DNA of 64,000 nucleotides, taken from JAITMY01 sp031553765. Its GTDB lineage: Bacteria > Bacteroidota > Bacteroidia > Bacteroidales > UBA932. Under the pieces are notes generated by a model. The model was not told the origin of the DNA. It saw only the letters and a program-made list of their open reading frames with translations, and searched no databases. The stretch covers positions 62,001 to 126,000 of the forward strand of contig JAVBKY010000005.1 of NCBI GenBank assembly GCA_031553765.1. Reading direction: 5' to 3'. Each line of letters opens with the position of its first letter. Within the stretch, counting starts at the first letter, position 1. Shown here piece by piece: positions 50,696-59,230 of the stretch. The translations under genes were made by a program, and so were the position numbers.

Positions 50696-51442
50696 ATGTT
50701 GAATAAAATTTACACCGTACTATTTACCATTTACTTTTTAATTACGGCACCTGTACTTGTGGCTATATCTGCCGTGCTATTTGTGCTCTGCTATCCTTTC
50801 GATCCAAAGCGCAAAGTGCAGCATAAGTTTTCTAAGTTTATCTCCCTTCAGTATTTTACTGTGTCACCCTTTGTAAAGGTGGTAGTAAAAGGCACGGAAA
50901 ATGTGCGGAAGAATCAGCCCTACGTAATATGTTCTAACCACCAGTCGATGCTGGATATTGTGTTGTTGTATAAGGTAAATACGTACTTTAAATGGGTGTC
51001 GAAAAAAGAGATTTACCGTATCCCGTTAGTAGGGCAGCTTCTTTTGCTGCATGGAGACGTTACCATTAAGCGTGGCGATGCTAAGAGTGCTAAAAAAATG
51101 ATGCAGGATTGCTCGGCCAACCTTAAAAGCGGAACCTCTATTATGATGTTTCCCGAAGGTACACGCTCTAAAAATGGGCAGGTGGGAAAATTTAAGGAGG
51201 GGGCATTTACGCTAGCTAAATCCAACAGTGTTGCTATACTACCTGTTGCCATTGACGGTACACGCCGATTTTCGAATGGCAACGGTGGGTGGCTCAATGC
51301 CCGCCAGCTGTTTCAAGTGACGATTATGCCCGAAATTCCAGCCGACGAAGTTGCCGCTACCGATGTGCGCATGATGCAGAGCAAGGTGCATGAACTGATA
51401 ACGAGCGAGCATCGTAAAATGATTCCAAGCGCTTACTCCTGA
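50696..51442 (+). CDS. plsC: 1-acyl-sn-glycerol-3-phosphate acyltransferase
   Basis: 248 residues. One or two N-terminal membrane segments, then the acyltransferase motifs CSNHQSMLDIVLLY (the family's HX4D box, here HQSMLD) and FPEGTRSKNG. It makes phosphatidic acid in phospholipid synthesis at the inner membrane. The spacer to the gene before it carries a degenerate TTAATG repeat. Its last 10 bp overlap the converging ACT-domain gene. Confidence 0.92.
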   Translation: MLNKIYTVLFTIYFLITAPVLVAISAVLFVLCYPFDPKRKVQHKFSKFISLQYFTVSPFVKVVVKGTENVRKNQPYVICSNHQSMLDIVLLYKVNTYFKWVSKKEIYRIPLVGQLLLLHGDVTIKRGDAKSAKKMMQDCSANLKSGTSIMMFPEGTRSKNGQVGKFKEGAFTLAKSNSVAILPVAIDGTRRFSNGNGGWLNARQLFQVTIMPEIPADEVAATDVRMMQSKVHELITSEHRKMIPSAYS

Positions 51443-51858
51443 CGCAAACTTGCCTTATTCAGCAGCTCCGTTTTATTCTCCGCAAGTATTTCAATACACT
51501 TATCCACGTTAGTGGGGCGTATTACCACGTTGGCGGTTTCGCCCTGTGAGAAGGCGTACATGTACTCAATAAAGATTTGCTCCTTGGCCAGCAAGTCAAG
51601 CACTGTCGATAGTGAGCCCGGTACATTTTTCAACGTAAAGCAAACCACATCGGTTACGTTTACACCAAAACGTGCTTCCTTCAGCACCTTTACCGCTAAG
51701 TCCACATTCGACACAATCATGCGCAGAATGCCGAATTCAGCATTTTCGGCAAGGCTGAAAGCCGTCATGTTAACGCCGTTGGCTGAAAGTATCTTCGTTA
51801 CCTCATTTATACGGCCGGTTTTATTTTCTATAAAAACAGAAAGTTGTTTTATGGTCAT
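51433..51858 (-). CDS. ACT-domain protein
   Basis: 141 residues built of two ACT domains: KQLSVFIENKTGRINEVTKI (about 3-60) and VCFTLKNVPGSLSTVLDLLA (about 72-135). ACT domains bind amino acids. In many genomes this protein stands next to PaaK, as here (6 bp away), and may sense an aromatic amino acid. The end overlaps plsC tail to tail. Confidence 0.88.
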   Translation of the reverse strand: MTIKQLSVFIENKTGRINEVTKILSANGVNMTAFSLAENAEFGILRMIVSNVDLAVKVLKEARFGVNVTDVVCFTLKNVPGSLSTVLDLLAKEQIFIEYMYAFSQGETANVVIRPTNVDKCIEILAENKTELLNKASLRQE

Positions 51859-51864
51859 GGTGCG

Positions 51865-53166
51865 TTACTTTAAGTTTCGTTTGTCAATTACGCGCTGCGC
51901 TTTTCCCTCGCTGCGCTTCATGGTGTAAGGCTCCACCAGCTTAATTTCGGCGCTAATGCTCAGCACGCTTTGCAGGCGGTGAGCAATTTTCTTTTTCAGC
52001 TCCACCATCTTAGTAATTTCGTCGGAGTAGAAACCATCGCGCACTTCCACCTGCACTTCAAGCATGTCGAGGTTGTGCACGCGGTCGATAACGAGCATAT
52101 AGTGCGGCTCCAGCTCCTCCATTTCCAAAATTACACTTTCTATTTGAGATGGGAATACATTTATACCACGAATTATGAGCATGTCGTCGCTACGGCCCAC
52201 AATGCGGCTCATGCGCACGCTGGTACGACCGCACTCGCATTTGGCAGGGTTGAGTGAGCACAAGTCTTTGGTGCGGTAGCGCAGTAAAGGTAAACCTTCC
52301 TTAGTAAGCGTGGTGAATACCAACTCTCCCTGTTCGCCATAGGGCAGGGATTGTAGCGTGTCGGGCGATACAATTTCAGGGTAAAAATGGTCATCGATAA
52401 TGTGTGAACCATCCTTTTGCTCGCACTCGTGCGATACGCCGGGGCCCATAATTTCGCTCAAACCGTAAATGTTGTAGGCATTCAGCCCCAGCTTATTTTC
52501 AATCTCACGGCGCATATTATCTGTCCAAGGTTCAGCGCCAAAAATGCCTATACGCAGCTTAAATTTTTCGCGGGGTATGCCCGCTTTTTCCATAGCCTCC
52601 GCCATGTACAACGCGTATGATGGGGTACAGGCAATAGCGGTTGCGCCAAAATCGTGCATCAGCTGAATTTGCTTGCTGGTGTTACCGCTCGACATGGGAA
52701 TAACCGTGCCGCCTAAGTGCTCTACGCCGTAGTGCAGGCCTAAGCCTCCTGTAAACAAGCCATAGCCGTATGCCACTGAGAAAATATCGTTGTGGTCGGC
52801 ACCGTAGGCGCTAAGGCAGCGTGCAATCATTTCCGACCAAACGCTCAAATCGCGACGCGTGTAGCCCACTACTGTGGGTGAACCCGTAGTGCCTGACGAA
52901 GCGTGCAGACGAATAATTTGCGTTAATGGTACGGCAAACAGCCCGTAGGGATAGTTGTCGCGCAAATCCTGCTTGGTCGTAAACGGTAACTTCACGATGT
53001 CGTCAATGGACTGTATGTCGTCGGGCAGTAGCCCCATTTCTTGCATCTTTTGTCGGTAAAAGGGCGTGCTGTGGTACACCGTTTCCACCAACTTGCGTAG
53101 GCGTAGGCTTTGCAGGTGATGCTTTTCATCAGCGCTCATGCACTCCTTTGTTCTGTTCCAAATCAT
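51865..53166 (-). CDS. paaK: Phenylacetate-CoA ligase
   Basis: 433 residues. Adenylate-forming motif LHASSGTTGSPTVVGYTRRD, AYNIYGLSEIMGPGVSHECE, and the C-terminal SDDMLIIRGINVFPSQIES are those of PaaK. It activates phenylacetate or other arylacetates to CoA esters. In Bacteroidetes it usually works with indolepyruvate ferredoxin oxidoreductase in aromatic amino-acid fermentation or synthesis; the iorAB genes are not here. ACT protein 6 bp downstream. Confidence 0.92.
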   Translation of the reverse strand: MIWNRTKECMSADEKHHLQSLRLRKLVETVYHSTPFYRQKMQEMGLLPDDIQSIDDIVKLPFTTKQDLRDNYPYGLFAVPLTQIIRLHASSGTTGSPTVVGYTRRDLSVWSEMIARCLSAYGADHNDIFSVAYGYGLFTGGLGLHYGVEHLGGTVIPMSSGNTSKQIQLMHDFGATAIACTPSYALYMAEAMEKAGIPREKFKLRIGIFGAEPWTDNMRREIENKLGLNAYNIYGLSEIMGPGVSHECEQKDGSHIIDDHFYPEIVSPDTLQSLPYGEQGELVFTTLTKEGLPLLRYRTKDLCSLNPAKCECGRTSVRMSRIVGRSDDMLIIRGINVFPSQIESVILEMEELEPHYMLVIDRVHNLDMLEVQVEVRDGFYSDEITKMVELKKKIAHRLQSVLSISAEIKLVEPYTMKRSEGKAQRVIDKRNLK

Positions 53167-53174
53167 TTTAAAAA

Positions 53175-53291
53175 TAGATAAATACCGCTACGCGGTGATA
53201 AATTGATAAATGCTCGCTATGCTCGCGATAAATGAAGAGGAGTTTTATCTCTTTATCGCCCGAAGGGCATTTTATCGCGAAGCGTTTATCG
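53175..53291. repeat. GATAAA/TTTATC composite hairpin repeat
   Basis: A 117-bp spacer made of hairpins (ACCGC-TAC-GCGGT; GCTCGCTATGCTCGC; GCCCGAAGGGC) joined by GATAAAT on the left and TTTATCG on the right. Whole unit lies between paaK and the aminotransferase gene. Confidence 0.7.
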
Positions 53292-53295
53292 GTTA

Positions 53296-54609
53296 TTAGT
53301 GGTCTTTTTCGAATCCCTTCAACCTCTCCTCCAAAATATCGAATAGTTTCTCATCGTTCATGCGTGAGCAACACGCACGAATCCCCTGTTGCTCGCTGCC
53401 TGTGGAGGATAGCGCAATGGAACTGATGCCGTAGTAAAGCAGCTCCTGCATTAACTCCGCACAGCTCATGTTTTTGTAGCCAATGGTGAAGAAAAATCCG
53501 TCGGAAATCTCACGGTTAATATCCTTGTCGTACACCACATGAAAACCGTGACGGGTAAATATTTCCTTCATCAGTCGGGCACGGCGCGCATATTCGCGGG
53601 TGGTTTCGGTGAATTTCAACGTGCCGTCGGAGGCCGCTTTAAGCATGGCGGCGTAGCCAAACTGCGTGCTATGTGTGACACCCGAAGTAATCATGTACAG
53701 AATGGATGCTATAAATGTCGGTCCGAAAACTCCTGAGCCATTGTAGCGTTTAGCCAGCGTCTCAAACTTGCGACCAAACAGCTTATCCGAAACGCAGGTT
53801 ACTGCAACACGCTGTCCGGCGTAGCTGAATATTTTTGAAGCGGATAGCATCAAAATATAGTTGTCGGTATATTTAGCAACCGTGGGAACGTAAGGCGTTT
53901 CAAAAGGTACACCGAATTCGGTGCGAAAGTCCATGCCGAAGTAGGCAAGGTCTTCGAGTATAATGGTATCGTACTTTGTTGCCAATTCACCCACAATTTG
54001 CAGCTCGCTTTCGGTAAGGCAAATCCACGCAGGATTGTTGGGATTGGAGTAGATAATGCCGGCAATATTGCCTTTGCTTAGGAAACTTTCCAGTTTCTCG
54101 CGCAGCTTCTCACCACGGAAATCATGCACGTCAAATTGCTCGTGTTTTACGCCTAAAATTTGCAACTGCGATTTTTGAATGGGAAATCCGGGATCGATAA
54201 AAAGGATGGTGTCCTTTTTTTTATCTAGCTGGCTACAGGCAATGAATGAGCCGAAACTGCCTGCTACCGAACCGGTAACGGGAATGCAGGATTTGGCTGC
54301 TACATCAACGTTGAGAAATGCCTTGATAAAACGTGAGGCTTCATTTTTTAGTACAGGAATACCTTCGGCGGCGGGATAAATGGCGGGAAATCCTCCATCC
54401 AACGCCAACTTCTCCGCCTCAATGCCAACAGGGCATGGCTCTAAACCAGGTACACCCTGATCCATACGAATGAACGGAATACCCGTCAACTCCACCAGTC
54501 GTTGTGCGATTAGTACCACTTCGCCAATGGTGGCGTTCTCCAACTTGGGAATTCCTAATTCGCCAACCACTTGGTTAACGAGATCTTTACTGTATATGTA
54601 GTTTTGCAT
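53296..54609 (-). CDS. Class I/II PLP-dependent aminotransferase
   Basis: 437 residues, full-length fold type I enzyme. IIYSNPNNPAWICLTESEL, DLAYFGMDFRTEF and the PLP-lysine site LSASKIFSYAGQRVAV are visible. Its place beside paaK and an ACT protein suggests an aromatic amino-acid substrate (inference). It is separated from paaK by a repeat, so cotranscription is uncertain. Confidence 0.88.
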   Translation of the reverse strand: MQNYIYSKDLVNQVVGELGIPKLENATIGEVVLIAQRLVELTGIPFIRMDQGVPGLEPCPVGIEAEKLALDGGFPAIYPAAEGIPVLKNEASRFIKAFLNVDVAAKSCIPVTGSVAGSFGSFIACSQLDKKKDTILFIDPGFPIQKSQLQILGVKHEQFDVHDFRGEKLREKLESFLSKGNIAGIIYSNPNNPAWICLTESELQIVGELATKYDTIILEDLAYFGMDFRTEFGVPFETPYVPTVAKYTDNYILMLSASKIFSYAGQRVAVTCVSDKLFGRKFETLAKRYNGSGVFGPTFIASILYMITSGVTHSTQFGYAAMLKAASDGTLKFTETTREYARRARLMKEIFTRHGFHVVYDKDINREISDGFFFTIGYKNMSCAELMQELLYYGISSIALSSTGSEQQGIRACCSRMNDEKLFDILEERLKGFEKDH

Positions 54610-54634
54610 TATTTAGTCAAAGTTGTTTCCTCGC

Positions 54635-54728
54635 GTCATTGCGAGCGAAGCGAAGCAATCTCAAGTTGCGACGGCAAACCCTTCGAGTTGGAGATTGCTT
54701 CGTTCTCGTTCCTCGGCCTCGCAATGAC
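54635..54728. repeat. Family A palindromic repeat
   Basis: GTCATTGCGAGCGAAGCGAA and CCTCGGCCTCGCAATGAC ends, with a right arm ATTGCTTCGTTCTCGTTCCT that carries a short insertion (TCTCG, GGC) compared with other copies. Confidence 0.85.
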
Positions 54729-54739
54729 GTGGTATTTCT

Positions 54740-55501
54740 CTATAGTAGTTCAAATTTATCTCTATCATTCAGCGCGGGGAATTTCTTGCGGAAATCACTC
54801 AACGCTTGCATATCTACAACTCCCAACACTGCTTGCTCTTTACCAAATTCTGCGGCAACAATAGGCTGCCCGAGGTAGTTGATAAGCGCTGTTCCACCGC
54901 TGTACTCGCCCGTTGGTTCGCTGCCTGTGCGGTTCACTCCTGCCACGTAGCATTGGTTTTCGATGGCACGTGCACGGAGTAGCGTATTCCATGCTTCCAC
55001 ACGCGAGGTCGGCCAGCAGGCTACGTAAATTATCATGTCGTAATCGCCTGTGTTGCGAGCAAAGACGGGGAAGCGTAGGTCGTAGCAAATTTGCAGTAAG
55101 ATACGCACACCACAATGCTCCACTATTACTCGTGAGTCACCACCTATGTACTCGTTATGCTCTCCGGCAAAGGTGAAAAGATGCCGCTTGTTGTAGGTGG
55201 TGTAGTTGCCGTCGGGTTTGACAAAGTGAAAACGGTTGTAGTATTTCCCATCTTCCTCTGTAGCCACACTACCTGCTATAGCTGAACTTTTCTCTTTAGC
55301 CACAGCGCTCATCCAAGCAAGGGTTTCGGTATTGGACTTTTCGGCTACCCCTTTGGGTTGCGTGCAAAAACCCGTGGTAAACATTTCGGGCAAAATAATC
55401 AAATCCGCTGCAGGCGAAGCATCGATTAGCTGCTTGGCGTGGGTGCGGTTTTGCTCGGGCTGCTGCCAGCGCACGTCGGTTTGTAAAAGTAATACGTTCA
55501 T
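54740..55501 (-). CDS. Carbon-nitrogen hydrolase (omega-amidase, YafV-like)
   Basis: 253 residues. Catalytic triad of the nitrilase superfamily: Glu in LIILPEMFTTGF, Lys in YNKRHLFTFAGEH, and Cys in LLQICYDLRFPVFARN. The size and sequence match YafV-type omega-amidases, which hydrolyse 2-oxoglutaramate or 2-oxosuccinamate formed by transaminases. That fits the aminotransferase next door. Confidence 0.9.
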   Translation of the reverse strand: MNVLLLQTDVRWQQPEQNRTHAKQLIDASPAADLIILPEMFTTGFCTQPKGVAEKSNTETLAWMSAVAKEKSSAIAGSVATEEDGKYYNRFHFVKPDGNYTTYNKRHLFTFAGEHNEYIGGDSRVIVEHCGVRILLQICYDLRFPVFARNTGDYDMIIYVACWPTSRVEAWNTLLRARAIENQCYVAGVNRTGSEPTGEYSGGTALINYLGQPIVAAEFGKEQAVLGVVDMQALSDFRKKFPALNDRDKFELL

Positions 55502-55516
55502 AATCTAACCTTGACT

Positions 55517-55577
55517 GTCATCCCGAACTTGATTTGGGATCTCCTGCATGGAGATTGCGGATCGAGCCCGCAATGAC
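55517..55577. repeat. Family A-like short palindromic repeat
   Basis: GTCATCCCGAACTTGATTTG and CGAGCCCGCAATGAC ends of a 61-bp element, related to family A at the ends only. Confidence 0.7.
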
Positions 55578-55581
55578 AGCA

Positions 55582-56520
55582 TTAATTAATCCTTTTCTCC
55601 ATCCACAGTTTTACAAATTCGTAAACCTGCATGTTGTTTTTCTCATTCAAAATTTCATGGCGCATGCTGTCGTACAGCTGCAGGGTAACGTCTTTTGCAC
55701 CTTGCTCTACGAGTAACTTGTACGATTGCTCTACGCCCTTGCCGTAGTTGCCCACGGGGTCTTCTTTTCCCGCAATAAAAAGTATGGGTAGGCCGGTAGA
55801 TATCTTCTCTGCCCATTCCTTAGTGGTTACTTCTTTTACCAGCGAAAATAACTGGTGAAAGGCGCTGTAGGTAAACATAAATCCCGATAGCTTATCCGCT
55901 AAAAACGATTGCACATTCTCTGCGTTAGCGCTTAGCCAATCAAATGATGTTTGCGCGTTTTTTATTTCCTTATTGTAACCTCCAAATGCAAGTTTGTCAA
56001 TCACTCTACCCTGCGCTTTTTCTCCACGTAATCTCATGCCATGCTTGGATATGCTGATAGCAAGATCTACCAAGGGATTTTCTCCGCCAGTTCCCATAAA
56101 AATAGCACCAGTCAGTTCATTGCCATAGCGTGTAACGTATAGGCGCGACAGGAATGAGCCCATGCTGTGTCCCAGCAAGAAGTGAGGCTTGCTGGGGAAT
56201 TGTTTTTTTGCCGTTTGCGTAAGCGTGTACATATCGGCCACTACATGGTAGCGACCATCGCCTTTTCCAAAATAGCCAAGGTTGCCATCGCTATTGAGCG
56301 AGCGTCCATGCCCCGCGTGGTCATTGGCGCACACGGCAAAACCTTGTTGCGCGAGGTAGCGGGCAAAATCGTCATAGCGTTCGGCATGTTCCGCCATGCC
56401 ATGCGCTATTTGCAGTACGGCGCGTATACGTGATTCATCACTTGGAGTCCATGTAGTGGCATATATCAAATGTTCGCCGTTGGACGAAGGATAGCTGAAA
56501 TCTTTTTTCTCAATAGTCAT
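55582..56520 (-). CDS. Alpha/beta hydrolase, lysophospholipase/monoglyceride lipase-like
   Basis: 312 residues. LQIAHGMAEHAERYDDFARY and the nucleophile elbow FLLGHSMGSFLSRLYV, Asp in IAGKEDPVGNYG and His in DSMRHEILNE give a complete triad. Serine aminopeptidase S33/Hydrolase_4 family. No signal peptide. Single gene between repeat and spacer. Confidence 0.88.
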   Translation of the reverse strand: MTIEKKDFSYPSSNGEHLIYATTWTPSDESRIRAVLQIAHGMAEHAERYDDFARYLAQQGFAVCANDHAGHGRSLNSDGNLGYFGKGDGRYHVVADMYTLTQTAKKQFPSKPHFLLGHSMGSFLSRLYVTRYGNELTGAIFMGTGGENPLVDLAISISKHGMRLRGEKAQGRVIDKLAFGGYNKEIKNAQTSFDWLSANAENVQSFLADKLSGFMFTYSAFHQLFSLVKEVTTKEWAEKISTGLPILFIAGKEDPVGNYGKGVEQSYKLLVEQGAKDVTLQLYDSMRHEILNEKNNMQVYEFVKLWMEKRIN

Positions 56521-56608
56521 TCAGTAAGGCGGTAATCTCACCCAAAGTTAATCATTTTATTGCTAACGATTGGTTTGAAATTTAAACGGTATTTATCCAT
56601 AAAAAAAT

Positions 56609-56634
56609 AAGTAGTAAGGCGAACCTTACTACTT
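56609..56634 (-). terminator. Terminator with CGAA-type tetraloop
   Basis: AAGTAGTAAGG and CCTTACTACTT, a perfect 11-bp stem with loop CGAA (TTCG on the minus strand). It is followed on the minus strand by ATTTTTTTATG. It ends the transcript of 57350-56757. The remainder of the 236-bp gap shows no gene. Confidence 0.88.
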
Positions 56635-56756
56635 GATTTGAATTTGGTAAAAAACAGAAGGATTGTTGAAGTTATTAATGCAAATTGGAGTTTATTTTAC
56701 TTCTCAATAAGTGATATAATATGGTGACTATAGGGAGTTGAGATATTGTTTAAAAA

Positions 56757-57350
56757 CTAAATTTCATTTTGCACATTTTCTTCTTTTTCCTTTCTGGCAA
56801 TATTGATGTTAAGTTTATCCTCATATGATAATTTGATTTGCTCAAATTCGCTAATTTCAACAGCAATATTGCCTAGTTCAAGCTCCCAATAAGTGAAGTA
56901 TGTACATTTTTCAAGTCGTACAGCTTGTAGTTCATAACCATCTCCCTCGTAGTAGGGAGTGGAGAAAAATTCATACGAATTTGTTGGAACACCATACTTT
57001 TGTTGATACTGTTCTTTGTACGATTGGTAGGTTGATTTGGCCGAATACCAACTTGTTTCTTTTGGTAGATAAACGGATACCTTGTAAACAGTATTTGTTT
57101 TAGTGGAGGCAGTAACAAAGATCTCACAATCCTTCCCTGTAAATTTCCCCGTCATTGTGGCTGAGTTACCATTTAATTTGATTAGTGAAAAACCACTATT
57201 TTTTAGTTTGTTTACAAAGTTGGTAATGTTTCCATCAATAGGAATGTCTCTAAATGAAAGATGTTTAGGGGGCAAACTAGAGTTGCTCTGAGCGACTCCT
57301 ATACTACAAGAGAGCGCGATGCAGATGCTGAATAATAGTAATTTTTTCAT
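56757..57350 (-). CDS. Secreted protein of unknown function
   Basis: 197 residues with a signal peptide (MKKLLLFSICIALSCSIGVAQ). The mature part has LSFRDIPIDGNITNFVNKLK, ATMTGKFTGKDCEIFV and VYKVSVYLPKETSW, a pattern seen in a large, undescribed family of Bacteroidetes secreted proteins with a GxPIDGxxxxF start. A polar Lys/Glu-rich C-terminus (ARKEKEENVQNEI) follows. No catalytic motif is apparent. Single-gene unit with its own terminator. Confidence 0.78.
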   Translation of the reverse strand: MKKLLLFSICIALSCSIGVAQSNSSLPPKHLSFRDIPIDGNITNFVNKLKNSGFSLIKLNGNSATMTGKFTGKDCEIFVTASTKTNTVYKVSVYLPKETSWYSAKSTYQSYKEQYQQKYGVPTNSYEFFSTPYYEGDGYELQAVRLEKCTYFTYWELELGNIAVEISEFEQIKLSYEDKLNINIARKEKEENVQNEI

Positions 57351-57393
57351 TGTAAATGGGTTTGATTAGAATTCGGAGTATGAGAGATTGCTT

Positions 57394-58395
57394 TTATTTC
57401 ACATACACCTTGCTTACAGAGCGCCAAGTGGCCTTGGGAGCCAGTGCTTGAAATCCTGTTTGCTCAGCGGGTAGCTTTAGGTTAGGCGCGTTGATAGCCC
57501 ACGTCTGTGGCTCGGGGCAAATGTAGCCCGCGTCGCCACCGTTGTTCCACAGCGTCCAATCTTTTATCTCTTTATCTACTTCGTAAAATACGCGTAGACC
57601 GCTTGGCTCGTGCGTTAGCACAGCACCGTTGTAAGGCTTGCCGTCTACGGTTATGCTCTCGTTGGTGTAGGCATTTTCGAGTGCTTTACCCAGCGGGTTA
57701 ATGCCTGTAGTGCGCAGTGGTGCCTCCTCGGCTGTGAGGTCAAGCAGCTTGCCTGTGGGCAGCGTGCGGTCGCTTAACTCCCAGCGCCTGCCTGCCGATA
57801 GCATAATTTTGTAGCTGTTTTTATCGCTTCCGTTTACAAACGGTACTACGATAGGAGTGTGGTAACCCACGCCCAGCGGCATGTTGGCGCTGCTGAGGTT
57901 TAAAAAGGAAACCTTGTGCTCCAAACCTTGTGCCGATAGCTTAAAGTTCATGCGGCACTCAAATTCGTGTGGAAAATCCCTAAAAATTTCGTTGTTCTCA
58001 ACGTTAGAAATAAACACGGCTTCAACTTCCACCGTGTCGCCATTTACCTCTGTTTTACAAACGGTAAATTTTTGCGATTTGATAATGCCGTGGTGATAGT
58101 TGTTTTGCGCGGGAATCGTAATAGGATATTGGTATTTGCGACCGTCGAAGGTGTATGTGCCATCCTCAATACGGTTGGGCGGAAACAGCAAGGGCAACCC
58201 GTACAGCTGCGGACGACCAAGGAACGTTTCCGTGTCGCTTTCGACAGGGGTGCGAAGTATGGTCACGTTTTTTTCGGCGTGCGTAAGGCTAACTAAGTTG
58301 GCGCCCATGCTAGGTATAAGCAACGTCTTGTAACCCCCTGCTTCCATTTCTACGGCGTCGAGTCCGCGCCAGCTGATTTTGTTGAGTGATGCCAT
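57394..58395 (-). CDS. Aldose 1-epimerase family protein
   Basis: 333 residues. Beta-sandwich of the galactose mutarotase superfamily: LPLLFPPNRIEDGTYTFDGR, NYHHGIIKS with the conserved His, and VGYHTPIVVPF. Catalytic His/Glu residues probable. Not the tight GalM subgroup, and may act on another aldose or a phosphosugar. Single gene. Confidence 0.85.
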   Translation of the reverse strand: MASLNKISWRGLDAVEMEAGGYKTLLIPSMGANLVSLTHAEKNVTILRTPVESDTETFLGRPQLYGLPLLFPPNRIEDGTYTFDGRKYQYPITIPAQNNYHHGIIKSQKFTVCKTEVNGDTVEVEAVFISNVENNEIFRDFPHEFECRMNFKLSAQGLEHKVSFLNLSSANMPLGVGYHTPIVVPFVNGSDKNSYKIMLSAGRRWELSDRTLPTGKLLDLTAEEAPLRTTGINPLGKALENAYTNESITVDGKPYNGAVLTHEPSGLRVFYEVDKEIKDWTLWNNGGDAGYICPEPQTWAINAPNLKLPAEQTGFQALAPKATWRSVSKVYVK

Positions 58396-58440
58396 AATTG
58401 TTTACAGTAAATAAATTATTGTAGTTTGTTACTTTTTAAT

Positions 58441-58550
58441 TTTACCCCCAACCCCCTAAAGGGGGCTATAACATTGTGCGTTTGCGGACAGTAGTGCATT
58501 TTTTGTGAACTTACTGTGGTTATAGCCCCCTTTAGGGGGTTGGGGGTAAA
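58441..58550. repeat. Family C MITE-like element (intact copy)
   Basis: Ends of 33-34 bp: TTTACCCCCAACCCCC...TATAACA and its near-perfect inverse TGGTTATAGCCCCC...GGGGGTAAA, with a 41-bp core. It lies directly downstream of lspA, where its hairpins could act as a terminator. Confidence 0.85.
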
Positions 58551-58558
58551 GAATGTTG

Positions 58559-59230
58559 CTATTGTATTTTTTCTTCCTTCTTCTCCTCTCCCTCTTGCTT
58601 TTTGTCGGAGAATATAGCGCGCTGAAAAATAAGTAGGTAAAAAACGCTGACGGTAATAGCAGCATCGGCAAGGTTGAATATGGGGCGGAAGAAAATAAAG
58701 CGTTCACCTCCCCATGCCGGAACCCAATCGGGCAGCACCGTGTTGATGATAGGGAAGTAGAACATATCAACTACCTTACCGTATAAGAACGGAGCGTAGC
58801 CGCCTCCCTCGGGAAACATTTGTGCTACTTGCGTGTAGGTGGACTCACCAAATATAAGTCCGTAAAACATGCAGTCGATTAGGTTGCCAAGCGCACCGGC
58901 AAACATGGCGGCAAGTCCCAGCACCATACCTTTGGAGGCGCCGTCACGAATTTGCTTCCACGTAAACCAACCTATAACGCCAATGAACACGATGCGGAAA
59001 AGGCTAAGAAGGAGTTTTCCGGCGTTGCCGAAAAACTCCAATCCAAATGCCATTCCATTATTTTCGGTAAAATAAATAAGCCCCCGATTGCCAAATAACG
59101 AAATTTCTTCGCCAAGGGTAAGGTGTGTTTTAATCCATATTTTCAATGCCTGATCGGCGATGAGAATTATGGCAACCAGCAGAACGGCTTTTTTTGTAAG
59201 GCTCATGGAGCAACTGCGAAAGTTCAACAT
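58559..59230 (-). CDS. lspA: Lipoprotein signal peptidase
   Basis: 223 residues, four membrane segments. The aspartyl protease motifs ALGNLIDCMFYGLIF and FNLADAAITVSV hold the two catalytic Asp. It is longer than the E. coli enzyme through a loop (about 110-160), as is usual in Bacteroidetes. The ATG at 59230 overlaps the traR stop (TAATG); a second ATG at 59206 is possible. Confidence 0.93.
   Translation of the reverse strand: MLNFRSCSMSLTKKAVLLVAIILIADQALKIWIKTHLTLGEEISLFGNRGLIYFTENNGMAFGLEFFGNAGKLLLSLFRIVFIGVIGWFTWKQIRDGASKGMVLGLAAMFAGALGNLIDCMFYGLIFGESTYTQVAQMFPEGGGYAPFLYGKVVDMFYFPIINTVLPDWVPAWGGERFIFFRPIFNLADAAITVSVFYLLIFQRAIFSDKKQEGEEKKEEKIQ

Noticed and set aside
54571..54878. Two overlapping frames of 79-97 codons beside the aminotransferase gene
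   Set aside because: Repeat translation plus antisense of the nitrilase-family gene; no independent support.
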